A program made the position numbers and the translations under genes. A stretch of DNA of 64,000 bases from Erythrobacter litoralis (GTDB taxonomy: Bacteria; Pseudomonadota; Alphaproteobacteria; Sphingomonadales; Sphingomonadaceae), in the NCBI RefSeq assembly GCF_001719165.1, contig NZ_CP017057.1, positions 2,356,001 through 2,420,000 on the forward strand. The letters are read 5' to 3'. The notes beneath the pieces are model-generated. The model worked only from the letters and a program-made list of their open reading frames with translations, was not told the origin of the DNA and made no database searches. Numbering within the stretch: the first letter of the stretch is position 1; every line of letters starts with the position of its first letter. Below are positions 29,384 to 42,368 of this stretch, piece after piece.

Positions 29384-29965
29384 CTAGCCGCCCAACGCTT
29401 CCCCGATGAGCGCGCGCGCCTCCTCACCGTCCCATTCATACCCGCCAGCGATCCGCAGCACCTCGCGCCCCTGTGCATCGTAAAGCACGGTGAGCGGCAG
29501 CTGGCCGCCCTCGCTCATCCGCACGGCCAGTTCGCTGCCGGGATCGAGCCACGGTTCGAGCCTTTCGAACCCGCGCTCGTCGAAGAAGGGCTCGACCTTT
29601 TCCGCCCCGCGAATGTCCTGGCTGACCGTCACCACCCTCAGCTCGCCCGCCATATCCTGCGCCAGCGCATCGAGCATCGGCATCTCGACCACGCAGGGCG
29701 CGCACCACGTCGCCCACAGGTTGAGCAGGACAGGCCTTCCTTCGAGACTGGCAAGATCGAGCGTATTGCCGGCGGGATCGGTGACCGTGAATTCGGGCAG
29801 CGGCTCCCCCGCCTGATCGCGCGAGACGACTCCGGCGAGCGCCGTGGTATCGTCCCCTTCCGCCGCCTGCGGGGCGTTCGTTGGTTGCGCCTCGCCCTCG
29901 CGCGCCCTATCGCAGCCGCCAAGCGCAAGGACCATCGCGGCCAGAATGAACGAGAAACGCAACAT
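29384..29965 (-). CDS. TlpA-like thioredoxin-fold lipoprotein
   Basis: 193 residues. The signal peptide ends in lipobox LALGGC. A polar linker leads to a redoxin domain with active site WCAPC ([15 protein letters not shown]) and a cis-Pro region (QLPLTVLYD). TlpA/ResA-like proteins reduce disulfides in the periplasm, often for cytochrome maturation. The ATG (29963-29965) lies within the beginning of argH on the other strand, so the two genes start head to head with about 20 bases of overlap, unless argH starts later. Confidence 0.88.
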   Translation of the reverse strand: MLRFSFILAAMVLALGGCDRAREGEAQPTNAPQAAEGDDTTALAGVVSRDQAGEPLPEFTVTDPAGNTLDLASLEGRPVLLNLWATWCAPCVVEMPMLDALAQDMAGELRVVTVSQDIRGAEKVEPFFDERGFERLEPWLDPGSELAVRMSEGGQLPLTVLYDAQGREVLRIAGGYEWDGEEARALIGEALGG

Positions 29966-31427
29966 ATCGGGTACCTCTCAGGCTTCCGCCCGCCCCGGCG
30001 GGAACGCTGCGGCAGGCGGCGGCAACGCGATGTGGGGCGGCAGGTTCGCCGAAGGCCCTAGCGCGATCATGCGCGAAATCAACGCCTCGATTCCCTTCGA
30101 CAAGGCGCTCTGGCGGCAGGACATCGCGGCCTCCGAAGCGCATGTCGCCATGCTCGCGGCGCAGGGCATCGTCTCGGCCGAGGACGCGCGCGCGATCAGC
30201 GACGGGCTCGCCGCAATCGCCCACGAATACGAGCGCGACGGCGTGCCAGAGAACTGGGACCTCGAGGACATCCACATGACGACCGAGGCCCGGCTCGCCG
30301 AACTGATCGGGCCGGCCGCGGGGCGCCTCCACACGGCGCGCAGCCGCAACGACCAGGTGGCGACCGATTTCCGGCTCTGGGTGCGCGAGGCGTTGGACGA
30401 AATGGATGCCGGGCTCGCTGCGCTCCAGCGCGCGCTCGTCACCCGCGCGGGCGAACACGCCGCCACCATCATGCCCGGCTTCACCCATCTTCAGACCGCA
30501 CAACCCGTGACGCTCGGCCATCACCTGATGGCCTATTACGAGATGTTCCGGCGCGACCGTTCGCGCCTTGCCGATGCGCGCGATCGGCTGAACGAATGCC
30601 CGCTGGGGTCCGCTGCGCTCGCCGGGACCGGCTTTCCGATCGACCGCGAGATCACCAGCGAGGCGCTGGGCTTCGACCGGCCCACGGCCAATTCGCTCGA
30701 CGCCGTGTCGGACCGGGATTTCGCGCTCGATTACCTGTTCACCGCCAGCGCGTGTGCCCTCCACCTCTCTCGCCTGGCCGAGGAACTGGTGCTGTGGGCG
30801 AGCCAGCCCTTCGGTTTCGTGCGCCTGCCCGACAGCCTTTCGACCGGCTCCTCTATCATGCCGCAGAAGAAGAACCCGGATGCCGCCGAACTGGTGCGCG
30901 GCCATGCGGGCCGGGTGATCGGCTGCGCGACCGCGCTGATGGTGACGATGAAGGGCCTGCCGCTCGCCTATTCGAAGGACATGCAGGACGACAAGCCGCC
31001 GGTGTTCGAGGCGGCGTCGCTGATGGCGCTGTCGATCGCGGCGATGACCGGCATGATCGGCGATGCGACCTTCGCCACCGCGCGGATGCGACAGGCGGCC
31101 GAGATGGGCTATGCCACTGCGACCGACCTTGCCGATTGGCTGGTGCGCGAGGCGGGGATCCCCTTCCGCGAAGCGCATCACGTGACCGGCGCGGTCGTGA
31201 AATTCGCCGATGCGCGCGGCCTTGCGCTCAACGAAGTACCGCTGGCCGACCTCGCCGCGATCGACGAACGGATCGACGAGCGCGTGTTCGACGCGCTTTC
31301 GGTAGATGCCTCGGTCGCCGCGCGCGCCTCCTATGGCGGAACCGCGCCCGAACAGGTGCGTATGCAGGTCGATCGGGCGCGCGCGGCGCTCGGCATGGAA
31401 ACCTTGACCGGCGAGGCGGGCGAATGA
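29946..31427 (+). CDS. argH: Argininosuccinate lyase
   Basis: 493 residues from ATG 29946, or 465 from the ATG at 30030 (MWGGRFAEG, the conserved family start). The first 28 residues are Gly/Ala-rich and look dispensable, so the start is uncertain. Key motifs: [29 protein letters not shown] and the fumarase-superfamily signature [13 protein letters not shown]. It splits argininosuccinate into arginine and fumarate. It overlaps the downstream lipoprotein start (ATGA), and lysA follows, the usual alphaproteobacterial order. Confidence 0.95.
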   Translation: MNEKRNISGTSQASARPGGNAAAGGGNAMWGGRFAEGPSAIMREINASIPFDKALWRQDIAASEAHVAMLAAQGIVSAEDARAISDGLAAIAHEYERDGVPENWDLEDIHMTTEARLAELIGPAAGRLHTARSRNDQVATDFRLWVREALDEMDAGLAALQRALVTRAGEHAATIMPGFTHLQTAQPVTLGHHLMAYYEMFRRDRSRLADARDRLNECPLGSAALAGTGFPIDREITSEALGFDRPTANSLDAVSDRDFALDYLFTASACALHLSRLAEELVLWASQPFGFVRLPDSLSTGSSIMPQKKNPDAAELVRGHAGRVIGCATALMVTMKGLPLAYSKDMQDDKPPVFEAASLMALSIAAMTGMIGDATFATARMRQAAEMGYATATDLADWLVREAGIPFREAHHVTGAVVKFADARGLALNEVPLADLAAIDERIDERVFDALSVDASVAARASYGGTAPEQVRMQVDRARAALGMETLTGEAGE

Positions 31428-31672
31428 GGCGCATTGGATTCGGCATCGGTATCGCCGCGCTGGCCGGTGCCCTCGCGGGATGCGGGGCGAGCGCACCGCT
31501 CACCCCGCCGCCGGGCGAGACGCTCCCGCCTGCGCCCTACGGCGCCCCCGCCCGGCTCGATGCCGAGGAATTGCTCGAACTCGATGCGCTCGCCGCTCCC
31601 GAACGCTCGGTGGAACTGCGCCGCCGCTCCGAGGAACGCGAGGACGACCCCTTCGATCTTCCGCCCGAATAG
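31424..31672 (+). CDS. Small lipoprotein, LptM (YifL)-like
   Basis: 82 residues whose ATG overlaps the argH stop. The signal sequence ends in lipobox LAGC (Cys20), followed by [15 protein letters not shown], similar to the short post-cysteine motif of LptM/YifL, and then a charged tail. In E. coli LptM helps LptD assemble at the outer membrane and its gene precedes dapF. Here it sits between argH and lysA, a common alphaproteobacterial position. Assignment rests on position and the N-terminal motif. Confidence 0.7.
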   Translation: MRRIGFGIGIAALAGALAGCGASAPLTPPPGETLPPAPYGAPARLDAEELLELDALAAPERSVELRRRSEEREDDPFDLPPE

Positions 31673-31696
31673 GCCTATTGCGAAACGAACACGATC

Positions 31697-32953
31697 ATGG
31701 ACCACTTCGCATACAAGAACGGCGTCATGCATGCCGAAGACATTCCCCTGCCGCGCATCGCGGAGGCAGTCGGCACGCCCGTCTATGTCTATTCCCGCGC
31801 AACGCTGGAACGCCACGCCCGCGTCTTTCGCGAGGCGCTGGACGGCGTGCCGGACAAGCTCATCGCCTTTGCGGTGAAGGCCAATCCCAATCTCGCCGTT
31901 CTCAAGGTGCTCAAGGGCCAGGGATATGGCGCCGATGTCGTGTCGGTGGGAGAGATGCGCCGCGCGCTCGCGGCGGGGATCGCGCCCGAAAAGATCGTCT
32001 TCTCGGGTGTGGGCAAGACCGCAGCCGAACTCGCCGCCGCGCTCGAAGCGGGGATCGGCCAGTTCAATATCGAAAGCGCCGAGGAAGGCGAGGAGCTCGC
32101 CGCGATCGCCGAAGCGATGGGCATGTGCGCGCGCTGCGCCTTGCGAGTGAACCCCGATGTCGATGCCGGGACCCATGACAAGATCTCGACCGGCAAGGCC
32201 GACAACAAGTTCGGCGTGCCGATCGACGAGGCCGGGCAGATATTCGGCCAGCTTGCAGGCCTGCCGGGCGTCGAGATGCGCGGGATCGCGGTCCATATCG
32301 GCAGCCAGCTTGCCGACCTAGCCCCGCTCGAACGCGCCTTCGGCAAGCTCGGCGAACTGATCGAGGCGCTGCGCGGGGCGGGCCATACGATCACCCATGT
32401 CGATCTCGGCGGTGGTCTGGGCGTGCCTTACAAGCGCGGCGAGGAATTGCCGAGCCCGGCAGAATACGGGGCAATGGTCGCGCGGGTGACGAAGGGCTGG
32501 GGCGTGACCCTGATCTTCGAACCCGGCCGGGTGATCGCGGGCAATGCGGGCGTTCTGCTGACGCGGGTGGTGCGGGTGAAGCGCGGGCTCAATCATCCCT
32601 TCGTGATCGTGGATGCAGCGATGAACGACCTCGCGCGGCCGGCACTTTACGGCGCGTATCATGACTTCGTCGGGGTCGAGCCTTCGGGCGAGAACATGAC
32701 CGCGAATATCGTCGGGCCCATCTGTGAGACCGGCGATACCTTTGCGATGGGCCGCGAATGCGACCGGCTCGCAGCGGGCGAACTCGCCGTGTTCCGCACT
32801 GCCGGCGCCTATGGCGCGACCATGGCGTCGTCCTACAATTCGCGCGGTTTCGTCGCCGAAGTGCTGGTCGATGGCGACCGCTACGCCGTCGTTGCCGACC
32901 GGATCGAGGCTGCTGCGATCATGGATGCGGAGCGCGTTCCCGAATGGCTCTGA
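31697..32953 (+). CDS. lysA: Diaminopimelate decarboxylase
   Basis: 418 residues. The PLP lysine lies in AFAVKANPN; other family motifs are VDLGGGLGVPY, EPGRVIAGNAGVLLTRV and the C-terminal CETGDTFAMGREC with AYGATMASSYNSR. It produces L-lysine from meso-diaminopimelate. It is the third gene of argH-lptM-lysA, 24 bases after the small lipoprotein gene, and is followed after 15 bases by a siroheme-synthase-like gene. Confidence 0.96.
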   Translation: MDHFAYKNGVMHAEDIPLPRIAEAVGTPVYVYSRATLERHARVFREALDGVPDKLIAFAVKANPNLAVLKVLKGQGYGADVVSVGEMRRALAAGIAPEKIVFSGVGKTAAELAAALEAGIGQFNIESAEEGEELAAIAEAMGMCARCALRVNPDVDAGTHDKISTGKADNKFGVPIDEAGQIFGQLAGLPGVEMRGIAVHIGSQLADLAPLERAFGKLGELIEALRGAGHTITHVDLGGGLGVPYKRGEELPSPAEYGAMVARVTKGWGVTLIFEPGRVIAGNAGVLLTRVVRVKRGLNHPFVIVDAAMNDLARPALYGAYHDFVGVEPSGENMTANIVGPICETGDTFAMGRECDRLAAGELAVFRTAGAYGATMASSYNSRGFVAEVLVDGDRYAVVADRIEAAAIMDAERVPEWL

Positions 32954-32968
32954 GCCCCACCCGCTGAC

Positions 32969-33820
32969 ATGGCCGAACTTGAAAGCCTCCCGTTGTTTCA
33001 CCGGATCGAGGGTCAGAAGGTCCTGGTGCTGGGCGAAGGGCAGGCGGCCGAACCCAAGCGGCGGCTTGTGCAGCGTGCTGGCGGGATAATCGTCGAGGAC
33101 ATGCAGCGCGCCATAGACGAGGGGGTGCGCATCGCCTTTGTCGCGCACGAGGACGCGAAGGCCTGCGAGGTGGCGGCGATCAACCTGCGCTGTGCAGGAA
33201 TGCTTGTGAATGTCGTCGACCGGCCAGAATTGTGCGATTTTACCACGCCGAGCCTGCTCGACCGCAAACCCGTCCTGATCGCGGTCGGCACCGGGGGAGC
33301 TTCGGCCGGCCTTGCGAAGCACCTGCGCCTGAGGCTTGAACGGATCCTTCCCGATCAGCTGGGCGGGCTTGCCGATGCGCTGTTCGCATTCCGCGCCCGC
33401 CTGCGAGATAGGTTCCCCGACGCTGCCGAACGCCGCCGCGCGCTCGATGCGGCGCTGCGCGAAGGTGGCGCGCTCGATGTGCTCGATCCCGCCTCGCACG
33501 AGCGGGTTGGCGATTGGCTCGAGGCAGCCGATACGCCGCGCCCCCCCACCCTTGCCGAATTCACCATCCGAAGCGATGATCCCGAAGACCTCACCGTGAA
33601 ACAGGCCCGGATGCTTGGCGAGGCCGACACGGTCTGCGCCGATCCGGGGATCGCCCCTGCGATCCTCGCCCGGGTCCGCGCAGATGCGCGGCGGATAACC
33701 TGCGATCGTCTGTCCTGCCGTTCTTCAGAAAGGCCGCGATGCGCTTTTCCGGACGGCGGCGCAGACCCGGCCGGGATGACGGTTATCCTGCGCCATGGTA
33801 CTGGCGCGAACCCCGGCTAG
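32969..33820 (+). CDS. Precorrin-2 dehydrogenase/ferrochelatase (CysG N-terminal type)
   Basis: 283 residues. The NAD-binding half begins KVLVLGEGQAAEPKRRLVQRAG and includes NVVDRPELCDFTTPSLLDRKPVLIAVGTGGAS, typical of the CysG-B/Met8 family. The methyltransferase domain of full CysG is absent; the C-terminal 60 residues are unusual and Arg/Cys-rich. It converts precorrin-2 towards siroheme, needed for sulfite or nitrite reduction. Its stop overlaps the stop of the convergent gene in a shared CTAG. Confidence 0.85.
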   Translation: MAELESLPLFHRIEGQKVLVLGEGQAAEPKRRLVQRAGGIIVEDMQRAIDEGVRIAFVAHEDAKACEVAAINLRCAGMLVNVVDRPELCDFTTPSLLDRKPVLIAVGTGGASAGLAKHLRLRLERILPDQLGGLADALFAFRARLRDRFPDAAERRRALDAALREGGALDVLDPASHERVGDWLEAADTPRPPTLAEFTIRSDDPEDLTVKQARMLGEADTVCADPGIAPAILARVRADARRITCDRLSCRSSERPRCAFPDGGADPAGMTVILRHGTGANPG

Positions 33821-34806
33821 GCGGGCTGCGCCAGCGGCACCTCGACTTCGGCGAAATAGCGCGACATCGCCTCGATCGAGGCATCGCTCAGCGCGATGAA
33901 GGCGCGTCGACGGTCGGTTTCGTCGGCGATCCGCCGGAAGATACCGGTTTCGACCATCTGCCCCAGCCAGCGCAGCGCCGTTGTCGCTGGCACGTCCGCA
34001 GAGATGCACAGCGAGGTCACTGAAACCTTCTGCCCTTCTCCATGGGCTGCGGTGAGGTCGAGCAGCATGTCCCAGGCAGGATCGACGAAAAGCGCGCCAT
34101 CGAAGAAGCGCGCATGCGCCTGTCGGCCGGCGATGATCCTGCGCACCATGCGCGGATCGGGGAGCGGGGGGTTTTGGGAATCGTACAGCCGGGCCGGGCT
34201 CGAAGGCTGGTGGGCGGGCGTATCGGGTAAGGACCGGCCCTCCCCCGCATTGTCGGCCTGCCCATGCGGCCCGGCAAAGCGGCCGCTGCCCGAAAGCCCA
34301 TCGAGCTTGCTCGCGATCGCTTCGACCTGCTGCGAAAGGCGCAGCAGGTCGAAGCGGTCCTCTTCGGTCATTTCGCGTACGCGCGGATCGGCGATCTCGG
34401 CCATGACGCGGCCGACCGCCACGACCCGCTCTGCCCGGCTGGGCGTGACGAGGATCTGCGGTTCGCACTGGTCGAGCGCGGCGAACACGTCGTCGAGCGC
34501 CTTCATCGAGGTCGAAACGATCAGCCGGGCACCCGACTGCGCGACGCGCATGTCGAGGCGGGCGAGCGCGGCAAGGTGCTGCGCATCGACGGCGGGGCAA
34601 TCGACCAGAACGACATCGCCCAGCAAAGTGATCGGCCCGCCGAGCAGCGCATCGAGCGCGCCCCCGTCGATCGTCCGAAAGCCCGCCCCGGCAAGATCGC
34701 CGAGCATTTCGCGGCGTCTTGCCGTGCCATCGGCGAAAACGGCGATGCGAGAGGGAAGCCCCGCCGCATCGCTGGCGAGGTCATATGCAAAATCTGTCGC
34801 GCTCAT
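33817..34806 (-). CDS. Winged-helix protein with receiver-like N-terminus, unknown role
   Basis: 329 residues from ATG 34806; a start ten codons earlier is possible. The N-terminal part (about 15-130) has the strand pattern of a pseudo-receiver or ATPase-like fold (RIAVFADG, VVLVDCPAVDAQ, GARLIVSTSMK). A long polar linker follows (about 175-215). The C-terminal MarR-like winged helix includes VTSLCISADVPATTALRWLGQMVETGI. A DNA-binding regulator is likely, but I cannot name its targets. Confidence 0.7.
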   Translation of the reverse strand: MSATDFAYDLASDAAGLPSRIAVFADGTARRREMLGDLAGAGFRTIDGGALDALLGGPITLLGDVVLVDCPAVDAQHLAALARLDMRVAQSGARLIVSTSMKALDDVFAALDQCEPQILVTPSRAERVVAVGRVMAEIADPRVREMTEEDRFDLLRLSQQVEAIASKLDGLSGSGRFAGPHGQADNAGEGRSLPDTPAHQPSSPARLYDSQNPPLPDPRMVRRIIAGRQAHARFFDGALFVDPAWDMLLDLTAAHGEGQKVSVTSLCISADVPATTALRWLGQMVETGIFRRIADETDRRRAFIALSDASIEAMSRYFAEVEVPLAQPA

Positions 34807-34912
34807 CGAATTGCCCCTTCTGCCTGATCGGAACAAAATTAGAACAAAGCGCGATCATGTCAAGTCCAAAAGCCGTCCCGACCGCTTGACGCGGGGGCGG
34901 GTTCAGGCCGCT

Positions 34913-35473
34913 TCAGGGCCTGATTTCGATCGGGGTGCCGTCGGGGACGAGCCGCCAGAGTTCCTCGATCTCGGCATTCGAGAGCGCGATGCAGCCATCG
35001 GTCCAATTGCCGGGCAGAGGCGGTCCGGGATAGCCGTTCGGCTGGCCGTGGATGAAGATGTCGCCGCCAGCAGAACGCCCGTAACGCGCGGCGAAAGCGC
35101 GGTCGTCGGCATTGGGATAGGAGATCCGCAGGGACAGGTGATAGCGGCTGTTGGGATTGCGCAAGTCGATGCTGTAGATCCCTTCCGGAGTGCGTTCGTC
35201 GCCTTCGAACCGTTTGTGACCCATCGGCGCGTCACCGAATGCGAGGCCGCGATAAGCGCGGATCGGCTCGCCTCTGCTGTAGGCAACCAGAAGCCGTTCC
35301 GACTTGTCGACCAGAAGGTAGTCCGCGACCAGCGCACGGCCCGGCGGCAGCTCGCGCGAGGCCGGGCTGCGCGTGGTGGTGATCCCCTCGCTCGGCGCGC
35401 GCACGACCTCTTCCGGAGGACCGGAACAGGCGGCAAGGATGACCAGCAGGACCGCTGAGATCAGGCATCGCAT
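34913..35473 (-). CDS. L,D-transpeptidase (YkuD) family lipoprotein
   Basis: 186 residues from ATG 35473. The signal peptide ends in LAAC. The YkuD catalytic motif is clear: HGQPNG with the His, then WTDGCIALSN with Ser/Gly and the active Cys. Such enzymes cross-link peptidoglycan or attach proteins to it, using a thioester on the Cys. The single domain without a LysM or anchoring motif matches the ErfK-like short type. It is probably anchored to the membrane by its lipid. Confidence 0.88.
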   Translation of the reverse strand: MRCLISAVLLVILAACSGPPEEVVRAPSEGITTTRSPASRELPPGRALVADYLLVDKSERLLVAYSRGEPIRAYRGLAFGDAPMGHKRFEGDERTPEGIYSIDLRNPNSRYHLSLRISYPNADDRAFAARYGRSAGGDIFIHGQPNGYPGPPLPGNWTDGCIALSNAEIEELWRLVPDGTPIEIRP

Positions 35474-35543
35474 GGCTGCGCACAATACAGCCGCGCCGGT
35501 TTCCGTTCAATTGGGGGCGACCCCCGGCACTTGACTGTTCGCC

Positions 35544-36833
35544 TCAATCCTCGAACGGGTCGCGCACGAGGATCGTGTCATCGCGCTCGGGACTGGTCGA
35601 GACTAGCGCGACGGGGCATTCGATCAGCTCCTGCACGCGCTGGATGTACTTGACAGCATTGGCCGGAAGATCGGCGAAGCTGCGCGCGCCCGCAGTGCTT
35701 TCGCGCCACCCTTCCATCTCCTCGTAGATCGGCTCGACGCTGGCCTGGTCGCCGGCATGGCTGGGGAGGTAGTCGTAGACATTGCCGCGCAGGCGATAAC
35801 CGGTGCAGATCTTCACCTTTTCGAGCCCGTCGAGCACGTCGATTTTCGTCAGCGCGATGCCGGTCACGCCGCTGATCGCGCAGGTCTGGCGCACGAGCAC
35901 CGCGTCGAACCAGCCGACGCGCCGCTGGCGCCCGGTGACAGTGCCGAATTCGTGCCCCCTCTCGCCCAGCGACTTGCCGGTTTCGTCGTCGAGTTCGGTC
36001 GGGAAAGGCCCGGAGCCGACGCGGGTGGTGTAGGCCTTGACGATGCCAAGCACGAAGCCGGTCGCGTTGGGCCCGAGCCCGCTTCCGCTCGCCGCCGTCC
36101 CGCTCACCGTGTTCGAACTGGTGACGAAGGGATAGGTGCCGTGGTCGACATCGAGCAGCACGCCCTGCGCGCCCTCGAACAGCACCTTGGCCCCGGCCTT
36201 CCTGATCTTCTTGAGCCGTTTCCACACCGGCTGGGCGAAACGCAGCACGAAGGGGGCGACATCGCGCAATTGTTCGAGCAGCTCCGCGCGGTCGACCGGC
36301 GGCTGGTCGAAGCCTGCCCGCAGCGCATCGTGATGCGCGCACAGCCGGTCGAGCTGCGGCTCCAGCGTGTCGAGATGGGCGAGGTCGCAAACGCGGATCG
36401 CCCGCCTGCCGACCTTGTCCTCGTAGGCAGGGCCGATCCCGCGCCCGGTCGTGCCGATCTTGCCCTTGCCCGCAGCGCCTTCGCGCAGCGCGTCGAGGTC
36501 GCGGTGCAGCGGCAGGATCAGCGGGCAATTGTCGGCGATGGCGAGATTGTCGTCATCGATCTTCACCCCCTGCCCTTCGAGCTTGCCGACCTCGTCGCGC
36601 AGCGCCCAGGGATCGAGCACGACGCCGTTGCCGATGAGGCTCATCGTGCCCGAGACGATACCGGAAGGCAGGAGCGAAAGCTTGTAGGTGGTCCCGTCGA
36701 TGACGAGCGTGTGGCCCGCATTGTGCCCGCCCTGGAACCGCACGACGGCATCGGCGCGGCTCGCCAGCCAGTCGACGATCTTGCCCTTGCCTTCATCGCC
36801 CCACTGGGCGCCGATCACGGTGACGTTGGCCAT
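35544..36833 (-). CDS. purA: Adenylosuccinate synthetase
   Basis: 429 residues from the ATG at 36833, giving the family start [17 protein letters not shown] (GTP-binding loop). Other motifs are [25 protein letters not shown] and [11 protein letters not shown]. It joins IMP and aspartate in AMP synthesis. The length is normal. It is a monocistronic-looking gene with about 220 bases before the next gene upstream. Confidence 0.97.
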   Translation of the reverse strand: MANVTVIGAQWGDEGKGKIVDWLASRADAVVRFQGGHNAGHTLVIDGTTYKLSLLPSGIVSGTMSLIGNGVVLDPWALRDEVGKLEGQGVKIDDDNLAIADNCPLILPLHRDLDALREGAAGKGKIGTTGRGIGPAYEDKVGRRAIRVCDLAHLDTLEPQLDRLCAHHDALRAGFDQPPVDRAELLEQLRDVAPFVLRFAQPVWKRLKKIRKAGAKVLFEGAQGVLLDVDHGTYPFVTSSNTVSGTAASGSGLGPNATGFVLGIVKAYTTRVGSGPFPTELDDETGKSLGERGHEFGTVTGRQRRVGWFDAVLVRQTCAISGVTGIALTKIDVLDGLEKVKICTGYRLRGNVYDYLPSHAGDQASVEPIYEEMEGWRESTAGARSFADLPANAVKYIQRVQELIECPVALVSTSPERDDTILVRDPFED

Positions 36834-37054
36834 GTATGTCCTTTGCGAGTCCTCTCGGCCGCGCCCGGCTCGGGCGCGCAAACCGGGCGGGGTTAGGCGC
36901 TTGGGCAGCCAAGGGCAAGCACCGCCGGAGCCGCCCCGCTGCGGTCATTGCGCGAACCTTGCCGCGCTGCTTGCTTGCACTCGCTCCCCGGGCGGGCGAA
37001 GGGTGGCGGCGAAGCGCGCGTTAAAGCGATAGAGGCAAGCAAAAAGGGGTCAAC

Positions 37055-38107
37055 ATGACGAAATTCACAGCCGCGCTCGCCGCCCTCGTGGCTGGCGCGC
37101 TCGCCGCGACGCCGATCCTCGCGCAGCAGCGCGCGGGCCGCCTGTCGGAAAACTGCCGCGAGGAGCTGATCGCGCTGTGCTACGAGGTGGACGAAGCCGA
37201 CCGCGCGGCATTCCGTGCCTGCCTGCGCGAGCGGCGGGCCGAGATCCCCGATGAATGCAAGGCCGAGCTGCGCGCCCGGATCGAGGCGCGCGGGCGTCAG
37301 GGCTCGCTCGAAACCCGTCCCGAGGGCCTGCGCCCGACGGCAAAACCGACGCGCAGCGTTCTCTATGGGAAAGATGCGCGCCAGCAGGTCGACGTCTACG
37401 AACCCGAGGGCGCGGTCGATCCGCTGCCGCTGGTGCTGTTCGTCCATGGCGGAGGCTGGCGGATGGGAAACCACAAGCTGGTGCAGGTGAAGCCGGCGCA
37501 TCTGAACGCGCAAGGGTATTACTTCGCGTCGACGGGATACCGGCTGGTGCCGGATGTGAGCGTGGCGGAGCAGGCCGGGGACATCGGTGCGGCCCTGCGG
37601 GCGCTGCGCGGACAAGCGGGCGCGATCGGCTTCGACGCGGACCGCATCGTGCTGATGGGCCACAGCGCGGGCGCGCATCTCGCCGCGCTGGTCGCGACCG
37701 ATCCGAAATACGCGGACGAGGCGTTCCACGCGATCCGGGGCGTCGTCCTGCTCGACGGGGCCGGCTACGACGTGAAGGCGCAGATGGCCTCGGCCGCGCC
37801 CGAGTTCTGGCAGGTCTACTACAACGCCTTCACCGCGGACGAAGCGGTGCAGGAGGCGTTTTCCCCCGTCACCCATGTCGGCGGCAAAGACGCGCCCAAC
37901 TGGCTGGCGCTCTACGTCGCGGACCGCGAGGCTTCCTCCGCCCAGTCCGAGGCGCTTGCCGAACGCCTGCGCGCGGGCGGCGTCGAAGCGGAAGCGGTGG
38001 CGGTCGAAGGGACCGACCACGGGCGGATGAACCGCGAAATCGGCACCGAGGCGGGCGGGGTGCAGACCCGGGAGGTGGATGCGTTCCTGGCGCGGGTGCT
38101 CGGATAA
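37055..38107 (+). CDS. Secreted alpha/beta hydrolase (esterase, BD-FAE-like)
   Basis: 350 residues with a signal peptide (about 1-23, ending ILAQ). A Cys-containing N-terminal helical segment (about 25-85) precedes the hydrolase domain: oxyanion motif VHGGGWRMG, nucleophile GHSAGAHLAAL, and the probable catalytic His in EGTDHGRMN. It resembles carboxylesterases of the hormone-sensitive-lipase/feruloyl-esterase-like group. The substrate is unknown. A transposon starts only 51 bases after the stop. Confidence 0.83.
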   Translation: MTKFTAALAALVAGALAATPILAQQRAGRLSENCREELIALCYEVDEADRAAFRACLRERRAEIPDECKAELRARIEARGRQGSLETRPEGLRPTAKPTRSVLYGKDARQQVDVYEPEGAVDPLPLVLFVHGGGWRMGNHKLVQVKPAHLNAQGYYFASTGYRLVPDVSVAEQAGDIGAALRALRGQAGAIGFDADRIVLMGHSAGAHLAALVATDPKYADEAFHAIRGVVLLDGAGYDVKAQMASAAPEFWQVYYNAFTADEAVQEAFSPVTHVGGKDAPNWLALYVADREASSAQSEALAERLRAGGVEAEAVAVEGTDHGRMNREIGTEAGGVQTREVDAFLARVLG

Positions 38108-38229
38108 GGGCGAGCGGCCCTGCCGAGAGCCGACAGCGGACTGTCCGCTTACGACCCCTATTCTGTTGAAAAACTCCGCTTGCAGAAGGGCTAAGCTGCT
38201 GATTCAGTGATCTTCGCGAAGCGGGAGAT

Positions 38230-39130
38230 ATGCTGATGATGGGCGAGCGGACGGTGATGCAGGAGGCGCTGTTCTACAGCTTTCGCATCGAGGATCATGT
38301 CCCCGAAGATCACTTGCTGCGTTCGATCGATCGGTTCGTCGATCTTGATGGCATCCGCGAGCACCTGAAGCCGTTTTGCAGTTCGACCGGTCGCCCTTCG
38401 ATCGATCCCGAACTGATGATCCGAATGCTGATCATCGGCTACTGCATGGGCATCCGATCAGAGCGGCGGCTGTGCGAGGAAGTTCATCTCAACCTTGCCT
38501 ATCGCTGGTTCTGTCGACTTGATCTCAATGGGTCAGTGCCCGATCACTCGACCTTCTCGAAGAACCGGCATGGTCGGTTCCGCGACAGTGACCTCTTGCG
38601 CAAGCTGTTCGAGATGACCGTCGAGCGCTGCATGGCCGAAGGGCTGGTGGGTGCCGAAGGCTTCGCGGTCGATGCCAGCCTGATCCGCGCCGATGTACAC
38701 CGGCAGCGTTCGGTGCCTGGCGAGGAGGGGCTGCCACCCGAAGCTGCGGGCCGCGCGGTGGCCGAGTATCTCGAAGTGCTCGACGATGCCGCGTTCGGTG
38801 GATCGACGCCGGTCACACCCAAGCGGATCAACCTCACCGATCCTGCCGCGCGCTGGACTGCGGCAACGCGCGAGGCGGCGTTCTACTCCTACTCCACCAA
38901 CTATATGATCGACCTCGACCACGCGGTGATCGTCGATGTCGAGGCGACCACATCGGTGCGCCAGGCCGAAGTGCTCGCCCAGCGCCGGATGATCGAGCGG
39001 ACGCAAGAACGCTTCGGGCTGTGGCCTGAAAAGCTGGTGGCAGATGCGGCCTATGGCTCAGCACCGAACCTCGCCTGGCTGGTCGAGGATCAGGGCATCG
39101 AGCCGCATATCCCGGTGTTCGACAAGTCGG
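38230..39130 (+). pseudogene. IS1182-family transposase, N-terminal part
   Basis: About 300 residues up to the inner insertion. It contains the family N-terminal domain (EDHVPEDHLLRSIDRFVDL, SSTGRPSIDPELMIRMLIIGY), the first catalytic Asp in GFAVDASLIRAD and the second in LVADAAYGSAPN. The frame runs five bases into the IS21 element and stops at 39133-39135. The catalytic Glu is in the right-hand fragment, so this piece alone should be inactive. Confidence 0.9.
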
Positions 39131-39232
39131 TGTAGCGCGACATTCAAGGTGAGAGTTGCGCGACGATCAGGATGAGAAGTTGATTGTCGCGGCGCGACAG
39201 TTTGTGCGCATTCTGATTGTCGCTGGCAAGGG

Positions 39233-41670
<2,438 letters not shown>

Positions 41671-41754
41671 CTACGCCCTGCGCCGGTTCCCCCACACCGG
41701 ATTCTCATCTTGATTGTCGCGCTTTCTCATCCTGATTGTCGCGCGACAAGTCGG

Positions 41755-42233
41755 CCAGAAAGGACGACACCTTTGAGCGATCAGCCTTCACCTTCGACCA
41801 TGAGGACGACAGCTATATCTGCCCTGGCGGCAAACGCCTCCGCCCGTCCAATCGCAACTTCAAGACGCCGCGTCCGCTGGCCAATGCCGATGGCTTCATC
41901 CGCTACCGCGCAAGCCAGAAGGACTGCCAGGGCTGCGAACTCAAGCAGCGCTGCACGCCCAAAATGCCCGCCCGCAAGATCATGCGCTCGATCCACGAAG
42001 GCGCACGCGATATGGCCCGCGATATCGCCAACACCGAAGCCTATCTCGTCTCACGCCGCCAGAGAAAGAAGGTCGAGATGCTGTTTGCGCACCTCAAGCG
42101 AATACTGAAGCTAGACCGCTTACGCCTGCGCGGTCCCAACGGAGCAAAAGACGAGTTCCACCTCGCCGCAGCAGCCCAGAACCTCCGAAAACTGGCCAAG
42201 ATGCAACCAATGCCGGGGCTCGCACCCGCCTGA
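41755..42233 (+). pseudogene. IS1182-family transposase, C-terminal part
   Basis: The continuation of the gene interrupted at 39130. Removing the IS21 element and one AGTCGG copy joins VFDKS to ARKDDTFE in frame. It carries the zinc-finger-like CPGGKRLRP and CQGCELKQRC motifs and the catalytic Glu region RKKVEMLFAHLKRILKLDRLRLRG. A start codon inside the IS21 end (41736) would give only this inactive fragment. Confidence 0.9.
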
Positions 42234-42368
42234 GCGGGATGGCAGCTCGCTCGCGTAAATCCAAACCTCGCCTTCAGCTCGCCCCTGCCGCGACTTCTTC
42301 AACAGAATAGACCCCTTTTCGGTCGTTCCATCCTGAGCGCGAGGGAGCTAAAAGCAGACAGAGCTGGA

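Noticed and set aside
35513..35525. GGGGG-CGA-CCCCC hairpin downstream of purA
   Set aside because: The stem has only five pairs and a 3-base loop without a T-run; too weak to call a terminator.
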